The notes under the pieces were generated by a model. The model was not told the DNA's origin and did not search any database. It worked only from the letters and a program-made list of their open reading frames with translations. This document shows positions 8,382-17,697 of a DNA stretch of 64,000 nt, piece by piece. How positions within the stretch are numbered: the first letter of the stretch is position 1; every line of letters begins with the position of its first letter. Source of the stretch: Methylomonas sp. AM2-LC. GTDB taxonomy: Bacteria > Pseudomonadota > Gammaproteobacteria > Methylococcales > Methylomonadaceae. Position numbers and translations under genes: made by a program. The DNA lies in assembly GCF_039904985.1 (NCBI RefSeq), contig NZ_CP157005.1:620001-684000 (forward strand), given 5' to 3'.

Positions 8382-10736
8382 ATGGACCACTCTTCCCACA
8401 ACAAAATTGTCAGTTTCATCTGGTCTATCGCCGACGACTGTTTACGCGATGTGTTCGTGCGCGGCAAATACCGCGACGTTATCCTGCCCATGTTCGTGTT
8501 GCGCCGCCTGGATTGTTTGCTGGAACCCAGCAAGGAAGCCGTTTTAGAAGAGGTGCGTTTTCAGCGTGAAGACGCCGGCATGAGCGATCTTGACCCAATC
8601 GGTTTGCGTGACGCCTCAGGCTATGTGTTTTACAACACCTCGCGCTTTACCCTTAAAACTCTGCTCGGTAACCACTCGCAACTGGAAGCCAACCTGAAAA
8701 ACTATCTGGACGGTTTTTCCGATAACGTTAAGGAAATTATAGATAAGTTCGATTTGCGCAATCAGATTCGTAAAATGTCACAGTCCGATGTCCTGCATGA
8801 TGTGATTGAGAAATTCGTTAGCGAGGAAATCAACCTTGGCCCGGATGACCGTAAAGGGCCGGATGGCCGCAATCAACCCGGCCTGTCCAATCTCGGCATG
8901 GGCTATGTGTTTGAAGAGCTGATCCGCAAGTTCAATGAAGAAAATAACGAAGAGGCCGGCGAGCACTTTACCCCGCGCGAAGTGATCAAGCTGATGACCA
9001 ATTTGGTGTTCATCCCGGTCAAAGATCAATTGCCCAACCCTCTAACCATTTACGATCCGGCTTGCGGCAGCGGCGGCATGCTCACCGAATCGCAGGATTT
9101 CATTACCGACCCGGAAGGAGAAATAAAGGCTAATGTCGGTGTGTACCTGTACGGCAAAGAGGTCAACCCCGAAACCTATGCTATTTGTAAATCCGACATG
9201 ATGATCAAGGGCAACGATCCGGAAAATATTTTGTTCGGCTCAACGCTGGCCACCAATGATTTTTCCGGCAAGCGTTTTGACTTCATGCTCACTAATCCGC
9301 CTTACGGCAAATCCTGGAAAACCGAGCAAAAAAGCATCGTTGAAGGTAAGGATGTGCTGGATAAGCGCTTTGAGGTCAATCTTGCAGATTACAGCGGCGA
9401 AGAGTTCGACTTTTACCCGGCTATTCCACGCTCTTCAGACGGTCAGTTGCTGTTCCTGATGGAAATGGTGGACAAGATGAAGCGCAAGTCCGACAGCCCT
9501 TTGGGTTCGCGGATTGCCTCAGTCCACAACGGATCTTCCCTGTTCACCGGCGATGCCGGTAGCGGTGAAAGCAATATTCGCCGCCACATTATTGAAAACG
9601 ACTATCTGGAAGCGATCATCCAGTTGCCCAATAATCTGTTTTATAACACAGGCATCACTACCTATGTTTGGGTGCTATCTAATCATAAAAGTGAACAGCG
9701 CCTGGGCAAGGTACAACTAATCGACGCCTCTAACCTTTACCAAAAGCTGCGCAAAAATCTGGGCGCCAAAAACTGCGAATTCAGCGACGAGCATATTGGG
9801 CAGATAACCCGGCTTTACCTGAATATGCCGAATGACGGCATCTCCAAGGTATTTAATAATCGAGATTTCGGTTATTACAAAGTCATTGTCGAACGCCCCT
9901 TACGGCTGGCAGCACAGTTCAGTCCAGAACGTATCGCCACATTACGCTTTACTCCGGGTATGCAGGAAGTCATGGAATGGGTATACGGCAAATATGGCGA
10001 AGAGGTTTACCATAATCTTAAAGCCCACGCCCAAACCATAGAAGCGCATCTGGAACGCGAGGAAATCACGCTGTCGCCGAAAAACCGTAAGGATTTGCTG
10101 TCGGATAATACCTGGCAGGCGCAACAGGCCATCATGCAGGCCGCACAAAAACTGGCCGACAAAATCGGCGGAGACGAACACCTGGACTACAACCAATTTG
10201 ATGCCACAGTGGATGATGCCTGCAAAACCTTAAGTCTTAAACTGTCCGCTCAGGAACGCAAGCAAATTCTGGGTGCGGTTAGCTGGAGAGACGAACGCGC
10301 CGCCAAGGTGATCAAGAAGCTGCATAAACTCAGTGGCTCCAAATTGCAGGAGGTGCTGGATCAGTTACAGACTACCCAGGACAAACTCAGCGATTACGGC
10401 TATTGGTCTACCGGCAAGATAGGCGAATACTTTGAATACGAAGCTGACAGCGAGCTGCGCGACAGCGAGAATGTGCCGCTGGCGTCCAGTACGGAACTGT
10501 TGGCCTCCCTTGTCATCCACGACTACTTTATCCGTGAAGTGCGCCCTCATGTTGAAGACGCCTGGATCGCTCTGGACAAAACCGTTATCGGCTACGAAAT
10601 TAGCTTTAACAAATACTTCTATCAGCATAAGCCCTTGCGCAGTCTGAAAGACGTAACCAGGGAAATTCTGGCGCTGGAAGCGGAAACCGATGGCTTGCTG
10701 AAACAACTGGTCAGCTTTGTAGGCATACAGTCATGA
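8382..10736 (+). CDS. hsdM: Type I restriction-modification methyltransferase subunit HsdM
   Basis: 784 aa N6-adenine methyltransferase subunit of a type I system; it binds HsdS and modifies the host recognition sites. An N-terminal HsdM domain (residues ~1-170) is followed by the AdoMet motif DPACGSGGM (from D225) and the catalytic motif N305-PPY. The C-terminus is extended (about 250 residues longer than the E. coli type), including an acidic helical tail. AAAGGA lies just before ATG 8382. Its stop overlaps the start of the short rhuM remnant, and hsdS and hsdR follow on the same strand. Confidence 0.95.
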   Translation: MDHSSHNKIVSFIWSIADDCLRDVFVRGKYRDVILPMFVLRRLDCLLEPSKEAVLEEVRFQREDAGMSDLDPIGLRDASGYVFYNTSRFTLKTLLGNHSQLEANLKNYLDGFSDNVKEIIDKFDLRNQIRKMSQSDVLHDVIEKFVSEEINLGPDDRKGPDGRNQPGLSNLGMGYVFEELIRKFNEENNEEAGEHFTPREVIKLMTNLVFIPVKDQLPNPLTIYDPACGSGGMLTESQDFITDPEGEIKANVGVYLYGKEVNPETYAICKSDMMIKGNDPENILFGSTLATNDFSGKRFDFMLTNPPYGKSWKTEQKSIVEGKDVLDKRFEVNLADYSGEEFDFYPAIPRSSDGQLLFLMEMVDKMKRKSDSPLGSRIASVHNGSSLFTGDAGSGESNIRRHIIENDYLEAIIQLPNNLFYNTGITTYVWVLSNHKSEQRLGKVQLIDASNLYQKLRKNLGAKNCEFSDEHIGQITRLYLNMPNDGISKVFNNRDFGYYKVIVERPLRLAAQFSPERIATLRFTPGMQEVMEWVYGKYGEEVYHNLKAHAQTIEAHLEREEITLSPKNRKDLLSDNTWQAQQAIMQAAQKLADKIGGDEHLDYNQFDATVDDACKTLSLKLSAQERKQILGAVSWRDERAAKVIKKLHKLSGSKLQEVLDQLQTTQDKLSDYGYWSTGKIGEYFEYEADSELRDSENVPLASSTELLASLVIHDYFIREVRPHVEDAWIALDKTVIGYEISFNKYFYQHKPLRSLKDVTREILALEAETDGLLKQLVSFVGIQS

Positions 10737-10954
10737 CGGAATCGAACATGTTGCCGTCTGATAGCGAATTTCTGTTGTATAAATCTGAAGATGGTAGTAC
10801 TTGTCTTGACGCTAAGCTTTCCGGCGAGACCGTCTGGCTGTCATTGTTGCGTGAGTCAGTTGTTGCAAATTTTGCAACAACTGCTGCCGATGGTAAAACC
10901 GTTACAGTGAGCCATTCTGGAAGACAACAGGAGGTAAGTGATGCAGCGATATGA
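10733..10954 (+). pseudogene. RhuM-family remnant with internal deletion
   Basis: A 73-codon frame. The N-terminus (EFLLYKSEDGSTCLDAKLSGETVWLSL) matches the start of RhuM/Fic-associated virulence-type proteins, and SVVANFATTAADGKTVTV matches a block that lies some 30 residues further on in intact members. The helix-turn-helix segment between them is missing, and the frame diverges soon after. RhuM-type genes are common passengers inside type I operons. It overlaps the hsdM stop and ends inside hsdS, and is probably translated but not functional. Confidence 0.65.
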
Positions 10955-12239
10955 AAGTTACAAACCCAGTGGCGTTGAATGGTTAGGAGAAATCCCCAGT
11001 CATTGGGATGTTAAACGCAATATCGGTGTTTTTGATGAACGCAAAGAAAGTAACCAGGCCAATATGGAACTGTTGTCTGTTACGATTAATCGCGGAATCA
11101 TCAAGCAGGATGAGATAACGGCCAAGAAGGATAGTTCGAATGAAGACAAATCCAAATACAAGGTTGTTCGTAAGGATGATTTGGCTTACAACAAAATGCG
11201 AATGTGGCAAGGCGCAATTGGAGCATCGGACTATGATGGCATTGTCAGCCCCGCTTATATTGTACTGAGACCACGAGATACTTTCTACTCGCGATATTTT
11301 CACTATCTTTACCGTACCGAAGCATTCATCGCTGAAGCTAATCGGCATTCATATGGTCTATGCCTGGACATGAACAGCCTCAGATATGAGGATTTCAAGA
11401 CAATATATTCGCCTGTTCCTCCTCAGACAGATGTCGAACGCATCGTCAACTTCCTCGACCAGAAAACCGCCGAAATTGATGCCGCGACTGCCAAAAAGCA
11501 ATGGCTGATTGAGCTGCTGCAAGAGCAGAAAAGCATTTTGATCAATCAGGCTGTTACTCGCGGGTTAAATCCGAATGTGGTTATGCGAGAAAGTGAGGTG
11601 GAATGGATTGGAGAGGTGCCTGCACATTGGGAACGTTACAAGTTAAAACGTTGTATCAACTTGCTGCCAGGATTCGCATTTAAGAGTAATCAATATTCAA
11701 TGGAAGAAAGTGATATTCCATTGTTAAGGGGCGTAAATATCAACCCTGGCAAAGTGAATTGGGAAGAGACTGTTTATTGGCCTGCAACCAAAATTGATTC
11801 ATATTCTGCTTATCTGTTAAAGGAAGGAGATTTGGTGATTGGTATGGACCGCCCCTGGGTTACTGATGGAATACGGGTTGCCAGAATCCGTAACAAAGAT
11901 CTGCCGTGCCTTCTGCTCCAGCGGGTGGCGAGAATACGTGCAAAGAAAAAAATTACTCAAGGATTCCTTGAAATTGTTTTAACTTCTAGGGGATTTCTTA
12001 ATTACTTTGAACCAATGCTCACCGGCATTAGTGTTCCACACATTAGTCCAGACCAAATTGGTAACTTTGAGGTTAATCTGCCACCAATTATTGAACAAGA
12101 AAATATTTGCGCATTTGTTAAAACCATTACAGAAACAAGTAACAAGATTATTGCGTCTGAAGAAAAAGCAAGAGATAAGCTCCTTGATCTTCGTATTGCT
12201 TTGATATCTGAGGTTGTTACCGGAAATATCAAAGTCTAA
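10941..12239 (+). CDS. hsdS: Type I restriction-modification specificity subunit HsdS
   Basis: 432 aa from ATG 10941, preceded by AGGAGG at 6 nt; a GTG at 10938 is in frame but too close. HsdS carries two target recognition domains, each opening with the characteristic phrase (SGVEWLGEIPSHWDVKR near the N-terminus and SEVEWIGEVPAHWERYK near residue 215). The two central helical spacers (DQKTAEIDAATAKKQWLIELLQEQKS) place the subunits. The halves differ in sequence, as expected for a bipartite target. It lies between hsdM and hsdR, 11 bp before hsdR. Confidence 0.93.
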   Translation: MQRYESYKPSGVEWLGEIPSHWDVKRNIGVFDERKESNQANMELLSVTINRGIIKQDEITAKKDSSNEDKSKYKVVRKDDLAYNKMRMWQGAIGASDYDGIVSPAYIVLRPRDTFYSRYFHYLYRTEAFIAEANRHSYGLCLDMNSLRYEDFKTIYSPVPPQTDVERIVNFLDQKTAEIDAATAKKQWLIELLQEQKSILINQAVTRGLNPNVVMRESEVEWIGEVPAHWERYKLKRCINLLPGFAFKSNQYSMEESDIPLLRGVNINPGKVNWEETVYWPATKIDSYSAYLLKEGDLVIGMDRPWVTDGIRVARIRNKDLPCLLLQRVARIRAKKKITQGFLEIVLTSRGFLNYFEPMLTGISVPHISPDQIGNFEVNLPPIIEQENICAFVKTITETSNKIIASEEKARDKLLDLRIALISEVVTGNIKV

Positions 12240-12250
12240 AGGAAATTAGA

Positions 12251-15208
12251 ATGGTCAGTCAAACCAACGAAGCCGCTCTGGAAACCCACATTGAAAATGC
12301 CCTAGCTAAAGATGGCTACCTGATTGGCAACCCGGCTGACTTCGACCGTGAATTCGCCATCGAAGCCAAGCTGTTCTGGCAATTTCTGGAAGCCACCCAG
12401 CCCAAGCAACTGGCCAAGCTGAAAGACCGCCCTAACTGGCAACGGCTGGTTCTAGAGCGTTTAGCCAAAAAGATCAAGAAAGACAGCGTACTGGCAGTGT
12501 TGAAAAAAGGCCTGGATATAGACGATGCCCATTTCGATTTACTGTACCGGTTGCCCTATAACGACATGAATCCCGAGGTGTTGGCTAATTTCAAAGCTAA
12601 CCGTTTCAGTGTCACCCGGCAGGTGCATTACAGCGATGACGACAGCTTCAAATCGGTTGACATGGTGCTGTTTATCAACGGTTTGGCCATTGTCACCCTG
12701 GAGTTGAAAAATCCCTGGACCGGTCAGAATGTCTATCACGCCATCAAGCAATACCGCAATGATCGTGATCCCAAGGAGGCTTTGTTCGAATTTGGCCGCT
12801 GTCTGGTGCATTTTGCCGTCGATCCTGACGAAGCCTATATGTGTACCCGCTTGTCCGGTAACGACAGCAATTTTTTGCCGTTCAACAAGGGTTTCAATTT
12901 CGGCAAGGGCAATCCGGTAAACCCTAACGGCCATAAAACCGCTTATCTGTGGAAAGAAATACTCAGCCGCCGCAGCCTAACCAATATCATCGAGCAGTTT
13001 GCCAAGTTTACGGTCGAGAAAGACAAGAAAACCGGCAAGGACAAGAAATCGCTGTTTTTCCCGCGTTATCATCAACTGGACGTAGTGCGCGGCATTTTGC
13101 GGGACGCCAAACACAACGGCATAGGCCAGACTTATTTAATCCAGCATTCCGCCGGTTCCGGCAAATCCAATTCCATCACCTGGCTGGCGTATCAATTGGT
13201 GGAACTTTATGACAAATCCGGCCTTAAAAACGTCTTCGATTCAGTAGTGGTCGTCACCGACCGCCGGGTGCTGGACAGCCAGCTCAAAGACAATATCAAG
13301 CTGTTTTCGGAAGTGAAAAATATTGTCGCCCATTGCGAAAGCGCCGTTGAGCTGAAATACAATCTGGAAGCCGGTAAAAAGGTCATTATTACCACGGTGC
13401 AGAAATTTCCCTTCATCGTCGACGGCATCGGTGAATTGTTTGACCGCAATTTTGCGGTGATTATCGACGAGGCACATTCCTCGCAATCCGGCATCGCCGC
13501 CGATAAAGTCAACGAAACGCTGGCCGGACAAGAGACGGAAGAGCCTGAAGATATACAAGACCGGATTTTAGCGGTGATGCGCGACCGTAAAATGAGCAAA
13601 AACGCCAGCTACTTTGCCTTTACCGCCACACCCAAACCGCAAACGTTGGAAAAATTTGGTCGACAGGGCGCGGACGGTAAATTTTACCCGTTTCATTTGT
13701 ATTCCATGAAGCAGGCCATCGAAGAGCAATTCATCCTGGATGTGCTGGCCAATTACACAACCTATAAAAGCTATTACGAGGTGCAGAAATCCGTTGAGGA
13801 AAATCCGCTGTTCAATACCGCCAAGGCGCAAAAGAAGCTCAAGGCATTTGTTGAGGCCAGCCCCAGCACCATAGAAGTTAAAGCCCGGATTATCATTGAT
13901 CATTTTACGAGCAATATCTGGCAGGCCAAAAAAATGAAAGGCAAGGCCAAGGCCATGGTGGTCACACGTAATATTGAATGTGCCATCCGCTATTTCTTTG
14001 CCATCCGCACTGCCTTGAAGGAGGTCAATGCGCCTTTTAAGGCGTTAGTGGCTTTTTCCGGCGAAAAAATGCTGGATGGTATTAAGTACACTGAGGATGG
14101 CATCAACGGCATTTCCGCCCGTGATCTGCCGGAGGAATTCGAGAAAGACGATTACAAAATTCTGGTGGTCGCCAATAAATACCTGACCGGCTTCGACGAA
14201 CCGATGCTGCATACCATGTACGTCGATAAAAAACTGCAAGGCGTGCTGGCGGTACAGGCGTTGTCACGGCTAAACCGCTGCAACTGGAAGCTGGGCAAAT
14301 CCGACACCTTTGTGCTGGATTTCTACAATTCGGTGGACGATATTAAATCTGCCTTCGATCCCTATTACACCGCTACCACGCTTAGCGAGCCAACCGACGT
14401 CAATGTACTGCACGATTTAAAAGATGCGTTGGACGACTTTGGAGTGTATGAATGGGACGAAGTGGCCGACTTTAACGACAAGTTTTTCACCGGCGTCGAG
14501 GCGGAACAACTGCATCCCATCATCGATACGGTTGTCACCCGTTTTGATGCCGATCTGGACGATGAACAGCGTATCGATTTCAAGATCAAGGCAAAGCAGT
14601 TTGTGAAAATCTACGCCCAGATCGCCGCGATTATCCCGTTCAATAATATCAATTGGGAAATGTTGCACTGGTTTTTAAAGTTTTTGATACCCAAACTCAA
14701 GGTTAAAGACCCAGATCAGGATATGCTGGACGAGTTACTGAACAGCGTCGACCTATCCACCTATGGTTTGGAGCGTTCCAAACTAAATGTGCAAATTGGC
14801 CTGGACTCCTCCGAGACCGAACTGGAACCGCAAAACCCGAATCTGCGCGGCTTTATCGGTGGCGGTGAGGAACGAGATCCGCTGGATGACATTATCAGAG
14901 TCTTTAACGAACGCTATTTTGCCGGTTGGGAAGCCACTCCGGAAGAGCAGCGGGTAAAATTCATCAACATTGCCAAGCATGTAATGGAACACGCCGATTA
15001 CAAAGCCCAGGTAGAAGACAATCCGGATAGCCAGAATCGGCAACTGGCACTGGAAAAGCTGATTCAGAATGCTATCAGCATTGAACGCAAGCGGGAGCTG
15101 GATTTATACAAACGATATGCATCCGACCCGGACTTTAAGCGGGCGTTTGATGCGATCATTGCCAGGGTGTTGGTTACTCGAGCGGGCGATCTGGTTTTTT
15201 CTACTTGA
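12251..15208 (+). CDS. hsdR: Type I restriction endonuclease subunit HsdR
   Basis: 985 aa motor and nuclease subunit. The N-terminal PD-(D/E)XK-type nuclease domain includes VDMVLFINGLAIVTLELKN (D, then E-x-K). The superfamily 2 motor follows with Walker A HSAGSGKS (from H299), DEAH at 406-409, FTATPKP and a helicase C domain (LVVANKYLTGFDEP, QALSRLNR). All key residues are present, so restriction is probably active. It follows hsdS by 11 bp with AGGAAATTAGA before the ATG and ends the core operon. Confidence 0.95.
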   Translation: MVSQTNEAALETHIENALAKDGYLIGNPADFDREFAIEAKLFWQFLEATQPKQLAKLKDRPNWQRLVLERLAKKIKKDSVLAVLKKGLDIDDAHFDLLYRLPYNDMNPEVLANFKANRFSVTRQVHYSDDDSFKSVDMVLFINGLAIVTLELKNPWTGQNVYHAIKQYRNDRDPKEALFEFGRCLVHFAVDPDEAYMCTRLSGNDSNFLPFNKGFNFGKGNPVNPNGHKTAYLWKEILSRRSLTNIIEQFAKFTVEKDKKTGKDKKSLFFPRYHQLDVVRGILRDAKHNGIGQTYLIQHSAGSGKSNSITWLAYQLVELYDKSGLKNVFDSVVVVTDRRVLDSQLKDNIKLFSEVKNIVAHCESAVELKYNLEAGKKVIITTVQKFPFIVDGIGELFDRNFAVIIDEAHSSQSGIAADKVNETLAGQETEEPEDIQDRILAVMRDRKMSKNASYFAFTATPKPQTLEKFGRQGADGKFYPFHLYSMKQAIEEQFILDVLANYTTYKSYYEVQKSVEENPLFNTAKAQKKLKAFVEASPSTIEVKARIIIDHFTSNIWQAKKMKGKAKAMVVTRNIECAIRYFFAIRTALKEVNAPFKALVAFSGEKMLDGIKYTEDGINGISARDLPEEFEKDDYKILVVANKYLTGFDEPMLHTMYVDKKLQGVLAVQALSRLNRCNWKLGKSDTFVLDFYNSVDDIKSAFDPYYTATTLSEPTDVNVLHDLKDALDDFGVYEWDEVADFNDKFFTGVEAEQLHPIIDTVVTRFDADLDDEQRIDFKIKAKQFVKIYAQIAAIIPFNNINWEMLHWFLKFLIPKLKVKDPDQDMLDELLNSVDLSTYGLERSKLNVQIGLDSSETELEPQNPNLRGFIGGGEERDPLDDIIRVFNERYFAGWEATPEEQRVKFINIAKHVMEHADYKAQVEDNPDSQNRQLALEKLIQNAISIERKRELDLYKRYASDPDFKRAFDAIIARVLVTRAGDLVFST

Positions 15209-15237
15209 CGACCAATCTATTATTTTGAAACTGAACA

Positions 15238-16416
15238 ATGAGCGAATATCAATATTATGAATTCAGAACGGTTGACTACCTCCTGACTACAGAGCAACAA
15301 GCCGAACTGCGCAGCCGCTCGTCACGCGCGACAATTACCGCAACCAGCTTCATAAATGAATATCATTGGGGTGATCTAAAGGGCGATCCTTTAGACTGGA
15401 TGCAGCGCTATTTCGATGCGCACGTCTATTCAGCAAATTGGGGAACCTGCAGTTTGATGCTGCGTTTGCCTGTTTCCACACTAGACAAGGAAATGCTGGA
15501 ACATTTCACGGTGTCAACGCGCACATGGGCGCAACCATGCTTTACCGATGCATTTGCTGTGACTAAGGTTTCCGATTACTGGATATTACACTGGAGTTTT
15601 AACGATGATTCCGGTGAGAACGAACGTTTCTGGAGTGAAGACCATGGTTCCGCATGGATGGGGAGTTTGCTGCCGCTACGCGACGAACTGATGCGCGGCG
15701 ATACTCGGCCATTCTATTTGGGCTGGCTGGCGCGAGTTTGTAACGAAGAGTTAGAGGACTATGATGTCGAACCCCCAATACCAGCCGGACTGCAAACATT
15801 AACACCGGCACAAATAGCACTAACTGAATTCCTGATGATTGATCCGGATTGGCTCGCCGCTGCGGCAAACACCAGCTCAGCTTTATCTGATGGTGATACA
15901 GTAGATTCTGATTTGGCCAACTGGATTGCGCTTCAGTCGTCTAATGATATGCGCGCGACACTTCGTTTATTGCTGGAAGGACGTAGTCAGGAAGCCGAAA
16001 GAGCCTTAAAACAGCGCTATCTGGCCTGGCAGCGGGAACATTCCCCTAGTTCGGATTCAGCAAAACGGCGTACTGTTGCGGAAATCAATCTCGGCCGCGA
16101 AGCTGCACGGTCTAAACGGCTTAAAATCGAACAGCAACAACGTGTAGTTCAGGAAGCCAAGCGTCGCGCTGAACGTAATCAACAATTAGAACGCATTGCT
16201 GCAAATTCGGAAGAGGCTTGGGCTACCATAGACAAAACATTGCAGCGTGGATCCGGGCATGCCTATGATCAGGCTTTGCAAGCATTGAAAGATTTGGCGG
16301 GGGCTTTGACTCAATCTGGGCGGGAAAGCGATTTCAAGCATGGCCTGGTAAAATTGCTCTGCGTGCATGGTAAGCGTGGCGCGTGGATGAAACGGTTGGC
16401 TGATGCAAAAATCTAA
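15238..16416 (+). CDS. Unknown 392-aa protein downstream of hsdR
   Basis: I recognise a recurring hypothetical family (N-terminus MSEYQYYEFRTVDYLLTTEQ with HWGDLKGDP and ANWGTCSLMLRLP) but no known function. The C-terminal part (residues ~270-330) is Arg/Glu/Gln-rich and likely a coiled coil (REAARSKRLKIEQQQRVVQE). There is no signal peptide or transmembrane segment. It starts 29 bp after hsdR without a clear Shine-Dalgarno sequence and may be cotranscribed with the hsd genes. Its place between a restriction system and a candidate defence set makes a defence-related role possible but unproven. Confidence 0.75.
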   Translation: MSEYQYYEFRTVDYLLTTEQQAELRSRSSRATITATSFINEYHWGDLKGDPLDWMQRYFDAHVYSANWGTCSLMLRLPVSTLDKEMLEHFTVSTRTWAQPCFTDAFAVTKVSDYWILHWSFNDDSGENERFWSEDHGSAWMGSLLPLRDELMRGDTRPFYLGWLARVCNEELEDYDVEPPIPAGLQTLTPAQIALTEFLMIDPDWLAAAANTSSALSDGDTVDSDLANWIALQSSNDMRATLRLLLEGRSQEAERALKQRYLAWQREHSPSSDSAKRRTVAEINLGREAARSKRLKIEQQQRVVQEAKRRAERNQQLERIAANSEEAWATIDKTLQRGSGHAYDQALQALKDLAGALTQSGRESDFKHGLVKLLCVHGKRGAWMKRLADAKI

Positions 16417-16491
16417 GTAGAGGATTCTTGATGGATAAAACAGGTTATTTTTCAAAAATACTGAAAAAACAGTTATCATTGTTTTATTATT

Positions 16492-16516
16492 CATGATAAT
16501 TAACGTTAACATCATG
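16492..16516. promoter_or_regulatory. Nested palindrome upstream of the DUF262 gene
   Basis: CATGAT (16492-16497) and ATCATG (16511-16516) flank the palindrome TTAACGTTAA (16500-16509). It lies 42 bp before the first gene of the three-gene set and may be an operator or part of the promoter. Confidence 0.4.
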
Positions 16517-16557
16517 TTTCCTTTCTGTAATTCAATTCCAGGATAATCATAACTCAC

Positions 16558-17694
16558 ATGTTGGATGCCGAACTCCAAAATATAACAGAACTGGAACCGG
16601 AGCTACCCGAACCAGGCGAACTGGAAGGCAATTTACTGGATCAAGTTATGGAGCCGTTTAACCCGGCTGAAATAAACATCGTCGTCGAACCCAAGTCTCT
16701 GGATACGCTTATTGAACGTATTCAACATGATGAAATTGACATGAATACTGATTTTCAGCGTCATGCTGATCTTTGGGATAATCAGAAAATGAGTCGATTA
16801 ATTGAATCAGTATTAATTAGATTTCCCTTGCCTGCTTTCTATTTTGATGCGACAAATAATGAAAATTGGCTGATTGTCGATGGTTTACAACGCTTATCTG
16901 CTATTCGAAAGTTTGTAGTTGAAAAAAAATTACGTTTAAGTGGGTTGGAATTTTTAACTGATTTAAATGGCCAAAATTATGATCAATTACATAGAACGTA
17001 TCAGCGACGTATAAAAGAATGTCCAGTAACTGTGTATTTGATCAAACCTGGTACGCCTGACAATGTCAAATACAGTATATTTAGACGTATCAATACTGGT
17101 GGGCTTACTCTCAATAATCAAGAGATTCGAAACGCTCTTGCTAAACCAGACGATAGACTCTTTTTGGAAAAACTTGCTTCTCATCCCTTGATGAAAACCA
17201 TGCTCGGCGATTTATCCAAACGAATGAGTGATCAAGAGCTAGTACTGAGATTTTGGGCTTTTTATCGTTTCGATTACTTCGATAAAGCTAATAAAAAGGA
17301 AATGGCTTTGTTTCTGGATAAGGCAATGGATGAGCTCAGAAAAGGTGACGCCAATTACCGAAAAGAATTTGAACGTATTTTCGAGCTTGCAATTCATCGT
17401 TGTCATACCTTATTGGGCAAAAAAGGTTTTGAAAAAGAACAAGGAAAGATTAATGGAAAACAGGCCAAGAATTCAACACTGTTTGAGGTATGGATGGTTA
17501 GTTTTGCCCGATTAACTATGGATGAAGCTGAAGTACTGGAAAATAATGTTGATGAGTTTAGAGAAAGAGTGTCAGCATTAATCATGGACAGCGAGTTTTT
17601 TAAAGCTATTTCATACTCAACCCAGAAAAAAGAACACGTCTCTATTCGTTATAATAAAGTTAAAGAACTTATAGATCTTGTTATATTAATATAA
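16558..17694 (+). CDS. DUF262 (ParB-like/GmrSD-type) protein, gene 1 of candidate defence set
   Basis: 378 aa. After an acidic, Pro/Glu-rich N-terminus (residues 1-40) comes the DUF262 fold with DFQR (residues 65-68) and the DGLQRL signature (D108-R112), which in this superfamily is a nucleotide-binding and nuclease site. FRRINTGGLTLNNQEIRNAL is also typical. Known relatives include GmrS (type IV restriction) and DUF262 subunits of several anti-phage systems. It is followed after 3 bp by a DUF3696 ATPase, so the two are translated together. Confidence 0.85.
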   Translation: MLDAELQNITELEPELPEPGELEGNLLDQVMEPFNPAEINIVVEPKSLDTLIERIQHDEIDMNTDFQRHADLWDNQKMSRLIESVLIRFPLPAFYFDATNNENWLIVDGLQRLSAIRKFVVEKKLRLSGLEFLTDLNGQNYDQLHRTYQRRIKECPVTVYLIKPGTPDNVKYSIFRRINTGGLTLNNQEIRNALAKPDDRLFLEKLASHPLMKTMLGDLSKRMSDQELVLRFWAFYRFDYFDKANKKEMALFLDKAMDELRKGDANYRKEFERIFELAIHRCHTLLGKKGFEKEQGKINGKQAKNSTLFEVWMVSFARLTMDEAEVLENNVDEFRERVSALIMDSEFFKAISYSTQKKEHVSIRYNKVKELIDLVILI

Positions 17695-17697
17695 TAT

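Noticed and set aside
12539..14668. Several minus-strand frames of 80-131 codons inside hsdR.
   Set aside because: They are shadows of a clear hsdR gene in GC-richer codon context.
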